The notes under the pieces are model-generated. The model made no database searches. It saw nothing but the letters and a program-made list of their open reading frames with translations, and was not told where the DNA came from. From Neocallimastix lanati (nom. inval.) (lineage: Eukaryota; Neocallimastigomycota; Neocallimastigomycetes; Neocallimastigales; Neocallimastigaceae): a stretch of DNA of 64,000 nt. Shown here in pieces: positions 52,185 to 64,000 of this stretch; position 1 is the first letter of the stretch, and each line of letters starts with the position of its first letter. Position numbers and translations under genes: made by a program. The DNA is taken from positions 267,501 through 331,500 of the forward strand of contig JACVTC010000039.1 of the NCBI GenBank assembly GCA_016946835.1, given 5' to 3'.

Positions 52185-55100
52185 ATGGATCCAAATTGGA
52201 ATAGGTATTTTTTTTTCTTAATTTATAATATAATAAAATTTTTTAATTAATTAAAAAAAAAAAAATAAATAAAATAAAAATAATAAATTTAATTAATTTA
52301 ATACAAATTTATATTTTATATTGTTTTATTATCAATATCATTATCATTATAAATGTATATTTCTAAAAATAAAGACAAGGTAATCCAATGAATCCATATT
52401 ATCCAACAAATAAGGATTTTGGTATGAATTCATATGGAAAATCACCCCAAAACGGTATGCCTCAAAATAATCCAATGAATTTAAATGTATTAGCAAATCC
52501 ATATTCAAATCTTAGTAGGAATGATATTAAATTGTTACAAATGCAACAAGGAATGAGTAATTCACCACATTTAAATTCTGCTCAATTAATTGGTGGATCA
52601 CATGGATTATCATTAAACGCAATGAATCCTGGAAATTCACCAAAACCTCAAAATTCTACATTTGGTAACAACTCACCTCATATTAATAGTTTATATCTTA
52701 ATAACCCTCAAGCACCATCTTCAGGAATTTCAAACTTAATAAATACACAAATACCCATAACGGAACAGAATAAATACCTAAATCGTACAACGAATGCTAC
52801 TACAATAATATCACCAAAGTTAATGAGTTCTCAATCTCAATTGCCAAATTCTTCATCTGCAAATCATTTAAAACCTACTCTAACTACTCTTCCTAACTCA
52901 ACTGCTAATATATCAATGATGGTAAGTCCTACTATAAAATCATCAACTAATCCAATAGCTTTAATTAATTCTACGAAAGATGCAATAGTTTCTTCTCCTG
53001 CTCTTACTCAGGCTGGTGGTAATTTATCTCAAATGTCCTATTTACAACAACAACAACAGCAGCAGCAGCAACAAACTACTCATATTAATTCCCCTGGATT
53101 ATCACAATCTTATAATAATTTATCTATTCAAATACAAACTTCATTACCACCTAATTCTCAACAACAAAATTTGCAATCATTATCTACTTCTCCATTATCA
53201 AGAACACCTATATCAAGTCAACCATTGATGCAACAAATACAGACTTCTTCAGTTCAAGAAGCAAATATAGATTCAGCAAAGGCTAGTTTAGCTGAAATCA
53301 ATTCTATCAAACAAAATTCAAATTTAATGACTAACGTTAGTCCAACTAAGATGACATCAAATCAAAATCAACTTAATTCTTTAAATCAATCACAGAATTC
53401 GAATGTAAATTTAAAACAATTCCAAACTGATAGTAAAACTACATCACAAAACTTAAATAATTCACAAGATCTCACACAGAATACAAATGAATTGATTTCA
53501 CCTCAGCAAATTCAAGCACAAGCACAAGCAACACACGTACAACAACAAAATATAAATCAACAACCATCCCTGCCATCATCGCAACAATCAACTCAACAAC
53601 CTACTCAACAACCAACTCAACAACCTTCACAACAACCAACTCAGCAACCTACACAACAACCTACTCAACCATCAACTCAACAGCCAACTCAACAACCAAC
53701 CCAACAACCTACTCAACAGCCTATTCAACAACCTTCTCAACAATCCTCTCAACAATCCTCTCAACAGCAATCTCAGCAACCTTCGCAACAATTACAACAA
53801 CAGTTACAACAGCAACAACAAATACAACAACAACAACAAATACAACAACAACAACAAATACAACAACAACAACAAATACAACAACAACAACAAATGCAAC
53901 AACAACAATTACAACAACAACAATTACAGCAACAACAATTACAACAACAGCAATTACAACAACAGCAATTTCAACAACAGCAATTACGACAACAACAAAT
54001 GCAAAAACAACAACAACAGAAACTTAATACATTTAGTACTAATAATCCAAGTATGCCATCCTCATCACAATATAATAATATACCAAATCATACTACTGGT
54101 ACTTCTATGCCAGTAAATATTGATAAATATGAACAAGAATTTAAATTAGAAGATGAAACAAGTAGAGGTCGGTCAAGTCGAGGTAGAGGTAGAGGAAAAA
54201 AGAAACCTGGAAGAAAAAGTAAAAACTATCAAAATAAAATTACTTCAGAAAGAATTGCAACATTAAATAAATTAGCTACGCCTATTCAACCCCCAAGAAA
54301 GGAACAAAAACCAACATTACCAGAATTACCTCAGTTAAATAATAATTATTTAACTAATACCCATAATGTTGAATTACAAAATTATGTTCAAAAAGAAATA
54401 ATTCATGATTATTCTGAGAAGGTACGAGACTATCAAATACGAGAGATTATAGAAGAAAAAAGATATGAAAGTGAAGTTAAGGAAAAAGAAAAACTTCAAA
54501 GAATGGTTACCTCACCTATTGGTAGGAAATATTTCAATCTAATAGTTGAACCACCAAATAAAGGAAATAGAAAAACAAAGATTTGCAATTTGTAATTATT
54601 TTTAATATGATATTTTATTTTTAAATTTGTTATAATTTATGAATAAATAAATATATCATTTCTAATATATATAATCGTATTTATAAATATAATAATAATT
54701 TTTTTTTTATTTATATAATTTTATCAAATCAATAAATTAAATTAAATAATTAATAATATATATGTATATTTATATTATTATTATATATTATTATTTACAT
54801 TAATAATTAAAAAAACAATTATTAATAAAATGTAATAGTAATCAAAAACAACTAAAAGAAATTGCGGAAAAAGAGGAAGTATTAGTACCAATTAGAATAG
54901 ATATTGATTTAAATGGTGTAAAGTTTAGAGATTCATTTACTTGGAATTTAAATGGTATGTAAATTATGTAAGCTTATATACAAAAATAAAAAATAAAAAG
55001 TTAAAAAAAAAATAAATAAATAAATAAAAAAAAATAAAAATATTTATTTATTTATTTATACTCAAACTTGAATAATATATATATATATATATTTATATTA

Positions 55101-55840
55101 TTCAAGTTTGAGTATAACAGTTAGATTATGAATAATTATTAATATTCAATTCTACAATTCTACAATTCTACTTTATATTTAAATTTTAATATAATAATAA
55201 TAATAATAATAATATATATATATATATTAAATTCAATAAACTATAAAAGAAACATTAATTACCCCAGAATACTTTGCAGAAATTATTTGTGAAGATTTTA
55301 ATTTATCACATTCAGTTTATCAACCAGTTATTGTTAAAGCAATAAAGGAACAAATTGATGAATATTATATGTATTCTCAAACGGGTGAAACGGAAGGAAA
55401 TGAATATAAAGATACAAATAATGTTTATGATGTTATGAAAAATAGTGTTGTTGATAATGATAAAATAGATGAACTTAGAATGTTAATAAAGGTAGAGTCT
55501 TTTTAAATAAAATCAATTATAAAATAAGTAATAAATCAGTAATATAAATAATATAGAATTATATTTATTTTATATATAAAATAATAAAATAATAAAATTA
55601 TAATAATAATTTTTTTTTTTTTTTTTTTTTTTGGTAAAAAAAAATTGTTTAGTTGGATATCATTGTTGGTGATCAATGGTTAAAAGATCAATTTGAATGG
55701 GATTTATGTAATAAAAGAAATAATCCAGAAGAATTTGCAGAAAAATTAATTGAAGATCTTGGTTTGGAACCAGAATTTAAGTAAGTTTATAACAATAATT
55801 TAAATGATTTAATTAAATATTATATACAATAAATCGAAAA

Positions 55841-55872
<32 letters not shown>

Positions 55873-56706
55873 AATAATAAATTCATTATTTAATTAAAAA
55901 ACTTTTTTTTTTTTTTTTAAATAATAATTATAAATAAATTTAATAATAATAATAAATAAATAAATAAATAAATAAAATATTTTTTTAATATTAATAATTT
56001 TATAGAACGGCAATTGCACATTCTATTAGGGAACAAATACAAGCTCATGTTAAATCATTATATTTATCAGGATATCAATTTGATGGAGGACCAATTAAAG
56101 ATGATGAGGTTGCACAATCTTTCCTATTACCATTAAATGAAGAAACTATTATTAGAAATGATAAAATTGTATTAGATTTTGCACCAGATATTTATAGTTT
56201 AAATGAAGATGATATTGAAAGATTAGAAAGAGATTATGAAAGAGAATCAAGGTAAAAAAAAAAAAAAAAAGTTATATATATAAATATATATATAAAAATA
56301 TAATTAAAATTAAAAAGAATTTATAGAAATAGAATTATATATATTATTCAAGAAAATTAAATATATATATATTATTTATTAATTAATAAATATATATAAT
56401 ATATTATTATATATTGTACTTAGACGTAAGAGAAGACAACATCGTGGTCGTAAAACTATTTCTTTACCAGATAGAGAACCCATGAGAACTAATAGAACAA
56501 AAATTCCAAAAACTTCAAGTAGTAGCCATGATCATTCTAAAAACGTATCCCATCATGCTTATGAAAGTGGTCGTGAAACAAGAAGAGCGGCAGCCAATGC
56601 AGCTTCAAATATAGCAAATATGGTTGCACAAATTTCATCACCATCCTATTATGGTTATCCATCACAAAAAAGAAAAAGAAATGATGTTACTTATATTTAC
56701 GATTAA
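52185..56706 (+). CDS. SNF5: SNF5/SMARCB1 homologue, SWI/SNF (RSC) chromatin-remodelling subunit
   Basis: Seven exons (52185-52204, 52375-54591, 54839-54954, 55250-55491, 55653-55780, 56006-56251, 56424-56706) join in frame to 1083 residues. The first exon is only 20 bases (MDPNWNR). Residues 8-745 are low complexity: Ser/Asn/Pro-rich, then PTQQ repeats (about 410-460) and long Gln blocks (about 480-550), then an AT-hook-like RGRGRGKKKPGRK near 609. The SNF5 core begins near 757 with VLVPIRIDIDLNGVKFRDSF and TWNLNETLITPEYF (repeat 1) and IIVGDQWLKDQFEWDL with EEFAEKLIEDLGL and AIAHSIREQI (repeat 2, about 866-935). The acidic/basic helix DDIERLERDYERESR follows, then a basic tail ending in a KRKRND motif. 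SNF5 anchors the remodeller to the nucleosome acidic patch (family knowledge). Confidence 0.95.
55057..55116. repeat. Perfect 23-bp inverted repeat inside SNF5 intron 3
   Basis: Arms 55057-55079 and 55094-55116, loop of 14 TA-rich bases. The core CTCAAACTTGAATAAT is not simple sequence. In the pre-mRNA it forms a long hairpin between the GTATGT donor at 54955 and the acceptor at 55249. Confidence 0.85.
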
Positions 56707-56727
56707 ATTTAATCATGAATGTATATA

Positions 56728-57030
56728 ATTTTTTTTTTAAATAATATTTTGATAAATATATTTTATTTATATTTAATATTCAAAGAAATAGAAAAAAAAA
56801 AATTTTTTTTTTATATAACATTTTGATAAATATATTTTATTTATATTTAATATTCAAAGAAATAGAAAAAAAAAAAATTTTTTTTTTTATATAACATTTT
56901 GATAAATATATTTTATTTATATTTAATATTCAAAGAAATAGAAAAAAAAATTTTTTTTTTTTATATAACGTTTTGATAAATATATTTTATTTATATTTAA
57001 TATTCAAAGAAATAGAAAAAAAAAAAAAAA
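56728..57030. repeat. Four tandem copies of a 74-78 bp unit downstream of SNF5
   Basis: Each unit has an A/T tract, then ATTTTGATAAATATATTTTA and ATATTCAAAGAAATAG. Copies differ mainly in the length of their A and T runs, so the array is young. It starts about 20 bases after the stop codon and may lie in the 3' untranslated region. Confidence 0.9.
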
Positions 57031-57042
57031 AATCAATTGTTT

Positions 57043-57086
<44 letters not shown>

Positions 57087-57863
57087 TTTATTATATTTTA
57101 TTTATTTTTTTAATTTTAAGTTTTTAATATATGTGATAATTATATGTGATATTAGAATATTTCTTAATCTTTGATAAACTTCAACATAAAATGATTATAT
57201 TTAATCATTATATTATAATTTTATATATGTATATGTATCTATAAAAACAAGTATGATATATACATATATATTTATATATTTTTTATTTTTTAATTATTTA
57301 AATTTCATGATTTTTATAATATATATATATATTATAATGACTTTTCAATATATTAATTACTTTTCAATATATTTTTTACTTTTATTTTTATTTTATTTTA
57401 TTTTATTTTATTTAGTATTTTTTTTTTTTTATTTTAATATTATTTTTTTTATTTTTATTTTTATTTTTATTTTTTTATTTTATTTAAATTAAATATTATT
57501 ATTTTTATTTATTTAATTTTTTCATTTTCATTTTTTTTTCTTTTTTTAAACAAACAAAACAACAAGCAAAAAATTAATAATATATCCATTTTAAAAATGA
57601 ACAAAACATCAATATATTAATATTTTAATATTTTAATGAATTGAAAAATGTATTATTTAAATACTACTTTTTACGTTTAAATATTTTGTTTTATTTTATT
57701 TATATATTTATTTATTATTTATTATTTAGAAAAAAAAAAAATTCAATAAATCTATCTATTCATATACTAATAATAACAATAATAGTAATAATAATAATAA
57801 TAACCTATTTTATGATAAATAATAACCAAAGTTAATAATTGTAATAAATTAAATAATAATAAC

Positions 57864-57919
<56 letters not shown>

Positions 57920-58238
57920 TGAAATGAAGTGAAATAAAATTTATTTAAATATTTATATTACACAAAAAGAAAAAAAAAATTAAAAATAAATCCTCCTATA
58001 AACATATATTAATTATTTAATGCTTTTGTAAACTTTTTAACTATTTATATGTACAAAGATTATTTTTATATAAAATTGTTATATTATTAATAATAGGAAA
58101 ATTTATTATAATGGTTAATGAATTAATATATATATAATATATATATATACTTATATAATTTATTTTTAAAATTTAAATATTTTTCCATTTTTAATAAAAC
58201 ATAAAAAGCTTTTATTTTTTTTATAAATTCTTTTAATA

Positions 58239-58285
<47 letters not shown>

Positions 58286-58579
58286 AATTGATATTTATAA
58301 ATAATTTCTACATACATTATATAATGCACATAGGTAAAAAAAAAAAAAAAAAGTAAAAAATAAAAATTATTAAAATTATAAAAAAAAAAAAATTATAAAC
58401 TTTGTTTTTCTAATTTTAAAATAGGATTTTATTACTATGAAGATTTTCTATCTAGAGATACAATAAAAATTTTAAATCCCTTTTAGTACATAAAGTTCTT
58501 ATAAAAGATATATATATAATTCAAAGAACTGAATTTTTAATCTATTGTTAAATTAATATCATAAAAGTTTTTTTTTTTT

Positions 58580-58666
<87 letters not shown>

Positions 58667-60180
58667 TTATTTTATTTTTATTAAATTTTTTTAATAAATA
58701 AATATTAAAAGTATTAATTAAAAAATAAATAATAAATTAAATATTGTAAATTATGTGCTTCTTTATATTAAACTAAAAAATAATTATTAAATTAATATCA
58801 TGCATATTATTATTTTTTTTTTTATCACTTATTATTTTTTTTATGGATGGGTGTATTATTTTAGATTTTAAGATACATTTTATTATTATTCTTATTATAA
58901 ATAATATTTTACAAATTTGATTTTATCCATCTCTACTTAAACCTCTTTAATTATTATTTTACATATTATTAATTTATGACTTTTTTTTTTTCTTTAATTT
59001 TTTTAATTATAACTTTCTTTGTTATTATTATTTTATTATAATAAATTGTAAAATCTTATTATACGTTAAAAATAATAATAGGACAGATATATAAATGTAT
59101 AGATGAAATAATATAATTTATAATAAAAAAAAAAAATTATTAATAATCTGTAGATGCATAGTTACAATTATAAAAAAATATTAAATTATATTTTTTTTTA
59201 AAAATATTATTCATATATCTTTATATTTTGTGTATATTAACATAATATTCAATAATTCATTTCATTATTTATGTTAATTTATTTATTAAATATTGTCATA
59301 TAAAAATTATGATTTTTTTGAAATTTAAATATAAATATACCATATCATATTACAGTTTGGATGTACTCCATATTAATAAATAAATAAATAAATAATATTA
59401 TAATTAATTATAAATAATAAATTATTATCATTGAAAAACTTTACCAATGAATCAATTATAATGAAAACTGTAACATAATGGAATGATTAAATAATTATTA
59501 ATTATTAATTATAATTAATATCGAATGATTTATATTAAATATATTAAATTTATATAAATAAAAATATGTTTTATTTTATATTATCATGGATGATTTTTAT
59601 ATAGATTTTAAATAAAAACATTTATAATTATATATGTAAATGAACCTTTAATAAGAAAAAAAATTATTAAACTTTAAAAAAAATGCATTAAAACAAAAAC
59701 TATAGTGTCAATGATAAGTTTTTACAGTGGCTTTATATACTTACTACCTAATAAGACTTTTAATGTATTAAATCTTATATATAATATAGTGGTAAATCAC
59801 TCAATAATTTCAAATAACGTACAATTACACAAAAAAATTTAATATAAAATTAGATTTGATTAAAAAATTTTAAAGATTTGATTAAATAAAAAAAAAATTA
59901 GATTTGATTAATACCTAATAGATTAAAAATTATTATCCAACAAAATTTAAAGAAGGTAAAAACTAATGGACAAATAAAAATTAAAATAATTAAGTTGCAA
60001 ATAATTTAAAACAAAGTTTGTGAATTATTTTTTTTTTTTTTTTTTACTTTTTTTTTATTTTTTTCAACATTATTTTTAAACTGTAGACTATTTTGTTATT
60101 TTTATTTAATAAGTAATATTCCTACTTTTTGTATTATACCAATAATTTTTTTTCTTTTTTTCATTTGTTAGAAATTTAAT
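57031..60180. repeat. A/T desert with microsatellites
   Basis: (AAT)n at 57863-57915, (ATT)n at 58591-58666, T-tracts of about 40 (57042-57082) and 44 (58240-58284). No gene or RNA recognised. The fumarase promoter should lie just before 60180. Confidence 0.6.
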
Positions 60181-60185
60181 TTAAA

Positions 60186-62372
60186 ATGAAGCACCCAAGA
60201 GAACAAAATGATGATACTCACCAATCAAAGTATGACAATTGTTTTGGTTACAAATTTAAAATTGATATTTTCATTATATATCTATATTAGTAAATAAAAA
60301 TTAAAAAGAAAAAAAAAAAAAAAAAAATTATTTGAAAGTATGCTAATACTTTTGTTTAATAATATTCTTATATTTATAGGAAAGTCGCAGTAGAACAAAA
60401 GTATAAAATTGAACATGATACTTTTGGTGAAATTCGTGTTCCATATGATCGTTACTGGGGTGCTCAAACTCAAAGGTAAATAAAAGAAGTATATACATAT
60501 ATATATATATATATATATAAATTTTATAATATTTTATATTTTATAATATTATATTAATATAATAGGATATTTTAAAAAAAAATAATAATATATTTGCTTT
60601 TGAATAGATCTCTCCAAAACTTCAAGATTGGTGGTAAGAAGGCTGTTATGCCAGAAGCTGTCATCCGTTCCTTTGGTATTTTAAAGAAGGCTGCTGCTAT
60701 TGTTAATATGTCTTTCGGTCTTGATAAGCAAATTGGTGAAGCTATTGTTAAGGCTTGTGATGAAGTAAGTAGAAAACTATAACTTATTTATATAAATAGT
60801 AATAATAATAATAAATAAATTTTTTTTTAAAATTTAAAAATATGAAAAAAATTATTGAAATGGTTGTATATTAATCAAATATTTTCTTTTTGTATAATTA
60901 TTTTATAATAAAAAGGTTATTAGTGGTGAACTTATCGACCATTTCCCATTAGTAGTTTACCAAACCGGTTCTGGTACTCAAACTAACATGAACGTTAACG
61001 AAGTCGTTGCTAACAGAGCTAGTGAAATTTTAGGTAATGGTGTTAAAGTTCATCCAAATGACCATGTCAATATGTCACAATCTTCTAATGATACGTATGT
61101 CTATTGCAAATAATTCAAATTTTATAAATATAATTAAAATATTATTTTTATTTTTATTTTTATTTTTTTTTTAAAAAAAAAAAAAAGTATTTTAAAATAG
61201 AAAATATATTTCATTATAATGTTTATTAAAATTAAATGAATTAACATAATTTTTTTAAAAATATTTTTTATTTTATATATGATATAATTAAATATTTTTT
61301 ATATAAATTACAATTATTAATGAATGATTAATTTTTCGTAATAATAAAAATGATCATGATTATAACTAAAACAATTAAAATTAATGATTAAAATAGTTTC
61401 CCAACTACTATGCACATTGCTGCTGTTACTGAAATTAAGAAGAGTTTAATTCCAGCTTTAACTAACCTTCATGATGCTTTAGAAAACTGTTCTAAGAAAT
61501 TCAATAATATTATTAAATGTGGTAGAACCCATCTTCAAGATGCCGTTCCATTAACTCTTGGTCAAGAATTTTCTGGTTATTCTACTCAAGTTGAATACGG
61601 TATTAAAAGAATTGAATCTGTTCTTCCAAGACTCTCTCAATTAGCTATTGGTGGTACTGCAGTTGGTACTGGTTTAAACACTAAGGTTGGTTTTGATGTT
61701 AAGGTGGCTGAAAAGATTTCCGAAATTTCTGGTTATAAGTTTGTTACTGCTCCAAACAAATTTGAAGCTTTAGCTGCTCATGATGCCTGTGTTGAAGCTA
61801 GTGGTGCCTTAAATACTATTGCTACTTCATTAATGAAGATTGCTAATGATATTCGTTTATTAGGATGTGGTCCAAGATGTGGTTTCAATGAAATTCTTCT
61901 TCCAGAAAACGAACCAGGATCAAGTATTATGCCAGGTAAGGTTAACCCAACTCAATGTGAAGCCTTAACTATGGTTTGTTGTCAAGTCTTTGGTAACAAC
62001 CTTACTGTTACTGTTGCTGGTTCTAATGGTCATCTTGAATTAAATGTTTACAAGCCAGTTATTATTAAGAATTTATTAGATTCAATTAGATTAATTGCTG
62101 ATGCTTGTAACTCTTTCACTAAGAACTGTGTTGTTGGAATTGTTCCAAATGAAAAGAAGATTAAGAGTTACTTAGAAAACAGTTTAATGCTTGTTACTGC
62201 CTTAAATCCACATATTGGTTATGAAAAGGCTGCTAAAATTGCAAAGACTGCTCATAAAGAAAATACTACCTTAAAGGAAGCTGGTGTTAAATTAAACTTC
62301 TTAACTGCTGAACAATTTGATCAATGGGTTAATCCAAAGAATATGATTGGTCCAAAAGAATACAAAGCATAA
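60186..62372 (+). CDS. FUM1: Fumarate hydratase, class II
   Basis: Five exons (60186-60229, 60380-60475, 60608-60764, 60916-61094, 61397-62372) join in frame to 483 residues, normal for class II fumarase. It catalyses reversible hydration of fumarate to malate. Family blocks: [33 protein letters not shown] (substrate-binding), [36 protein letters not shown] (catalytic-site TH), and the signature loop [13 protein letters not shown] near residue 333, followed by [12 protein letters not shown]. The N-terminus ([13 protein letters not shown]) is acidic and polar without an amphipathic leader, so a cytosolic enzyme is likely, fitting a reductive malate-to-succinate branch in a fermentative fungus (inference). 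Codons are less A/T-biased than in neighbouring genes, as expected for strong expression. Confidence 0.97.
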
Positions 62373-62379
62373 TTTTAAG

Positions 62380-63364
62380 AAATAATTAAAAGGAAAAAAA
62401 ATTCTTTTTTTTTTTTTTTTATTATTTTTATTTAAATTTTATATGAAATATTTATTTATCAATATTATTTATTTTATTTTATTTTTTTTTTTTCCAAGAA
62501 AAAAAAAATAAAATAAAAATAAACTAAATTAAAATAGAAAAAGTTTATATTATTTAAAATGTTAAGAAAAAAAAAATCTTTCGAATAGTACATATCTTTA
62601 CAATTTTATAATTTAAATTTAATTAACCTATTTATTTACTTTTAATATATTATATATTATATAATTTTATATAATTTTATATAATTTTATTTTTTATTAT
62701 TTTTTTTTAATATGTTAAATCTTTTCTTTTAAATAATATATATCATTTAAACAATTTAGTAAATATAAATTAAATAAAAAAAATATTAACTAAATTTTTT
62801 TTTTAAAAAAAAAAAATAATACATATATTTTACATACATATATTTTTTTATATTATTTATTATATATTCCTTTATAAAAATGATGAATTATTTTTAAATT
62901 TTCATACAAAGAAATTCTTTTAAATTATTAAAGATATTATTATTATTATTATAATAGTAAAACAATAATATAGTAATATTTATATAATTTTTTTTTCATA
63001 TGAAAAGAAAAAATTTAATTCATATTATTATTATTTATTTTTTCTACTCATTGCAATATAATATTTAATCTTATATCTTAAACAATGATTTTATAAGTAT
63101 AAATAAATGTAAATATTTAAAAACTTTTTTAATATGATTAAAACTTATTTATATATTTTTAATAGATTATTCTTTTTAGCTTTTTTTTTTTATTTTTTTA
63201 AAAAAAATTTTTTTAATTTTGAAAGATTGATTTATATATTAATATTATCTTTGTGGCTTGAATTACTATTTTTAATTAGAATTAAAAAAAATATTCTTTA
63301 ATTAAATTTTAAATTTTTATTTTTATTTTTTTTATATATATTAATTATTAATTATTATTATTAC

Positions 63365-63398
<34 letters not shown>

Positions 63399-63940
63399 GT
63401 TGTTATTATTATTTTTTAAATTTTAATTATTTTTTAGACCCTTCAAATTAACTAAAGAAATAAAAAGATAATAATTAATCAAATTTCGGATAATATTAAT
63501 TTATAAAAACTCAATAAAAATTTAAAACAATCTTTATACTTTATTTTATTTTTTTTTTAAAAGAAAAGATAATAATAAATAATAAATAATAAATATTTCT
63601 GGATTTAAATAATATTTGTAAAGAAATACTTTTTTTTTTTTTTTTCTTTTTCCATTTTTATAATTGTCATCAAAAAAAAAAAAAAAAAAGAATACATTAT
63701 TGGATTGTTGGAATAGAAGATTATATTGAAAAAAAAAAAAAAAAAAAAAAAAAAAGAAAAGAAACCAAATAAGAAATAATAAATAAACAATTTTTAAAAA
63801 GTAAATGTTGAAAATCTAATTATTGAAAATTTAAATTGAAGAAGAGAAGAGAAAAGAAGAAAGAAAGAAAAAAAAAAAAAAAAAAAAAAAAAAAGTTGGG
63901 AAAAAGAATAAAAGAATAAAGAATAAAGAATAAGAAATAT
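62380..63940. other. A/T-rich intergenic region
   Basis: ATT array at 63363-63398, A-tracts at 63729-63754 and 63869-63893, and a purine-rich AAG/AAT leader at 63840-63940 just before the next ATG. No gene seen. Confidence 0.6.
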
Positions 63941-63945
63941 AAGAA

Positions 63946-64000
63946 ATGGATAATAATCGTTCGAAAGGTTCAATTATTACTGAAAATAAAAATCAAATTA
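63946..64000 (+). CDS. Start of an unknown gene, cut by window edge
   Basis: An ATG after a long purine-rich leader opens MDNNRSKGSIITENKNQI to the end of the window. Composition and the A-rich leader fit a real start as seen for the neighbouring genes. Too short to identify. Confidence 0.55.
   Translation, partial: MDNNRSKGSIITENKNQI

Noticed and set aside
57253-57835. Phe/Tyr/Ile-rich ORFs downstream of SNF5
   Set aside because: Translated T-tracts; no coding signal.
59340-59482. Imperfect inverted repeat with TTACAGTTT/AAACTGTAA ends, MITE-like
   Set aside because: Arms are short and imperfect and no target duplication was seen.

Overview
The window is extremely A/T-rich eukaryotic DNA. 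Short intron-split genes sit in long A/T deserts full of homopolymers and microsatellites. Introns are GT...TAG and often carry T-tracts or trinucleotide repeats. A secreted protein with fungal dockerin (CBM10-like) modules, an IscU scaffold with an organelle-type leader and bacterial-type flavodoxins point to an anaerobic gut fungus (Neocallimastigomycota). This assignment is inferred; no rRNA or marker gene is present.

Layout. 1-330: 3' end of a flavodoxin. 780-2200: non-A/T-rich islands with gene-fragment character. 3056-4643 (-): a three-exon protein with five dockerin-like modules and a hydrophobic C-terminus. 4650-8790: A/T desert. 8793-19314: a young Ty1/copia LTR retrotransposon (-) with a Ty3/chromovirus LTR element (-) nested in one of its LTRs; both sets of LTRs look identical by eye and both insertions have 5-bp target duplications. 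21350-25680: a graveyard holding a decayed copia copy, an unknown decayed coding stretch and a decayed virus-like D5/SF3 primase-helicase. 27847-28377: a second flavodoxin, without an in-frame ATG, running straight into long satellites. 29932-30685 (-): IscU. 38775-41408 (-): a five-exon PRPP synthetase-family gene of the associated-protein type. 42487-45810 (-): a four-exon Asn-rich protein of unknown function. 47307-49314: a DMT/EamA-type membrane transporter. 52185-56706: a seven-exon SNF5/SMARCB1 homologue. 60186-62372: a five-exon class II fumarase. 63946: start of a further gene.

The genes do not form a cluster, but several suit the lifestyle. Dockerin modules belong to cellulosome assembly, IscU to Fe-S cluster assembly (hydrogenosomal in these fungi), flavodoxins to low-potential electron transfer, and fumarase to the malate-fumarate branch of fermentation. 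SNF5 is chromatin remodelling and the PRPP synthetase paralogue belongs to nucleotide precursor supply.

The most unusual signals are: a tRNA-like Pol III A-box/B-box pair in the Ty3 LTR; primer-site candidates in both LTR elements (half-tRNA-Lys for copia, self-priming for Ty3); intron positions that repeat with the dockerin modules; a perfect 23-bp hairpin in a SNF5 intron; and a virus-like primase fossil. Exon structures were built by eye from splice signals, frame continuity and remembered family sequences, not by alignment.
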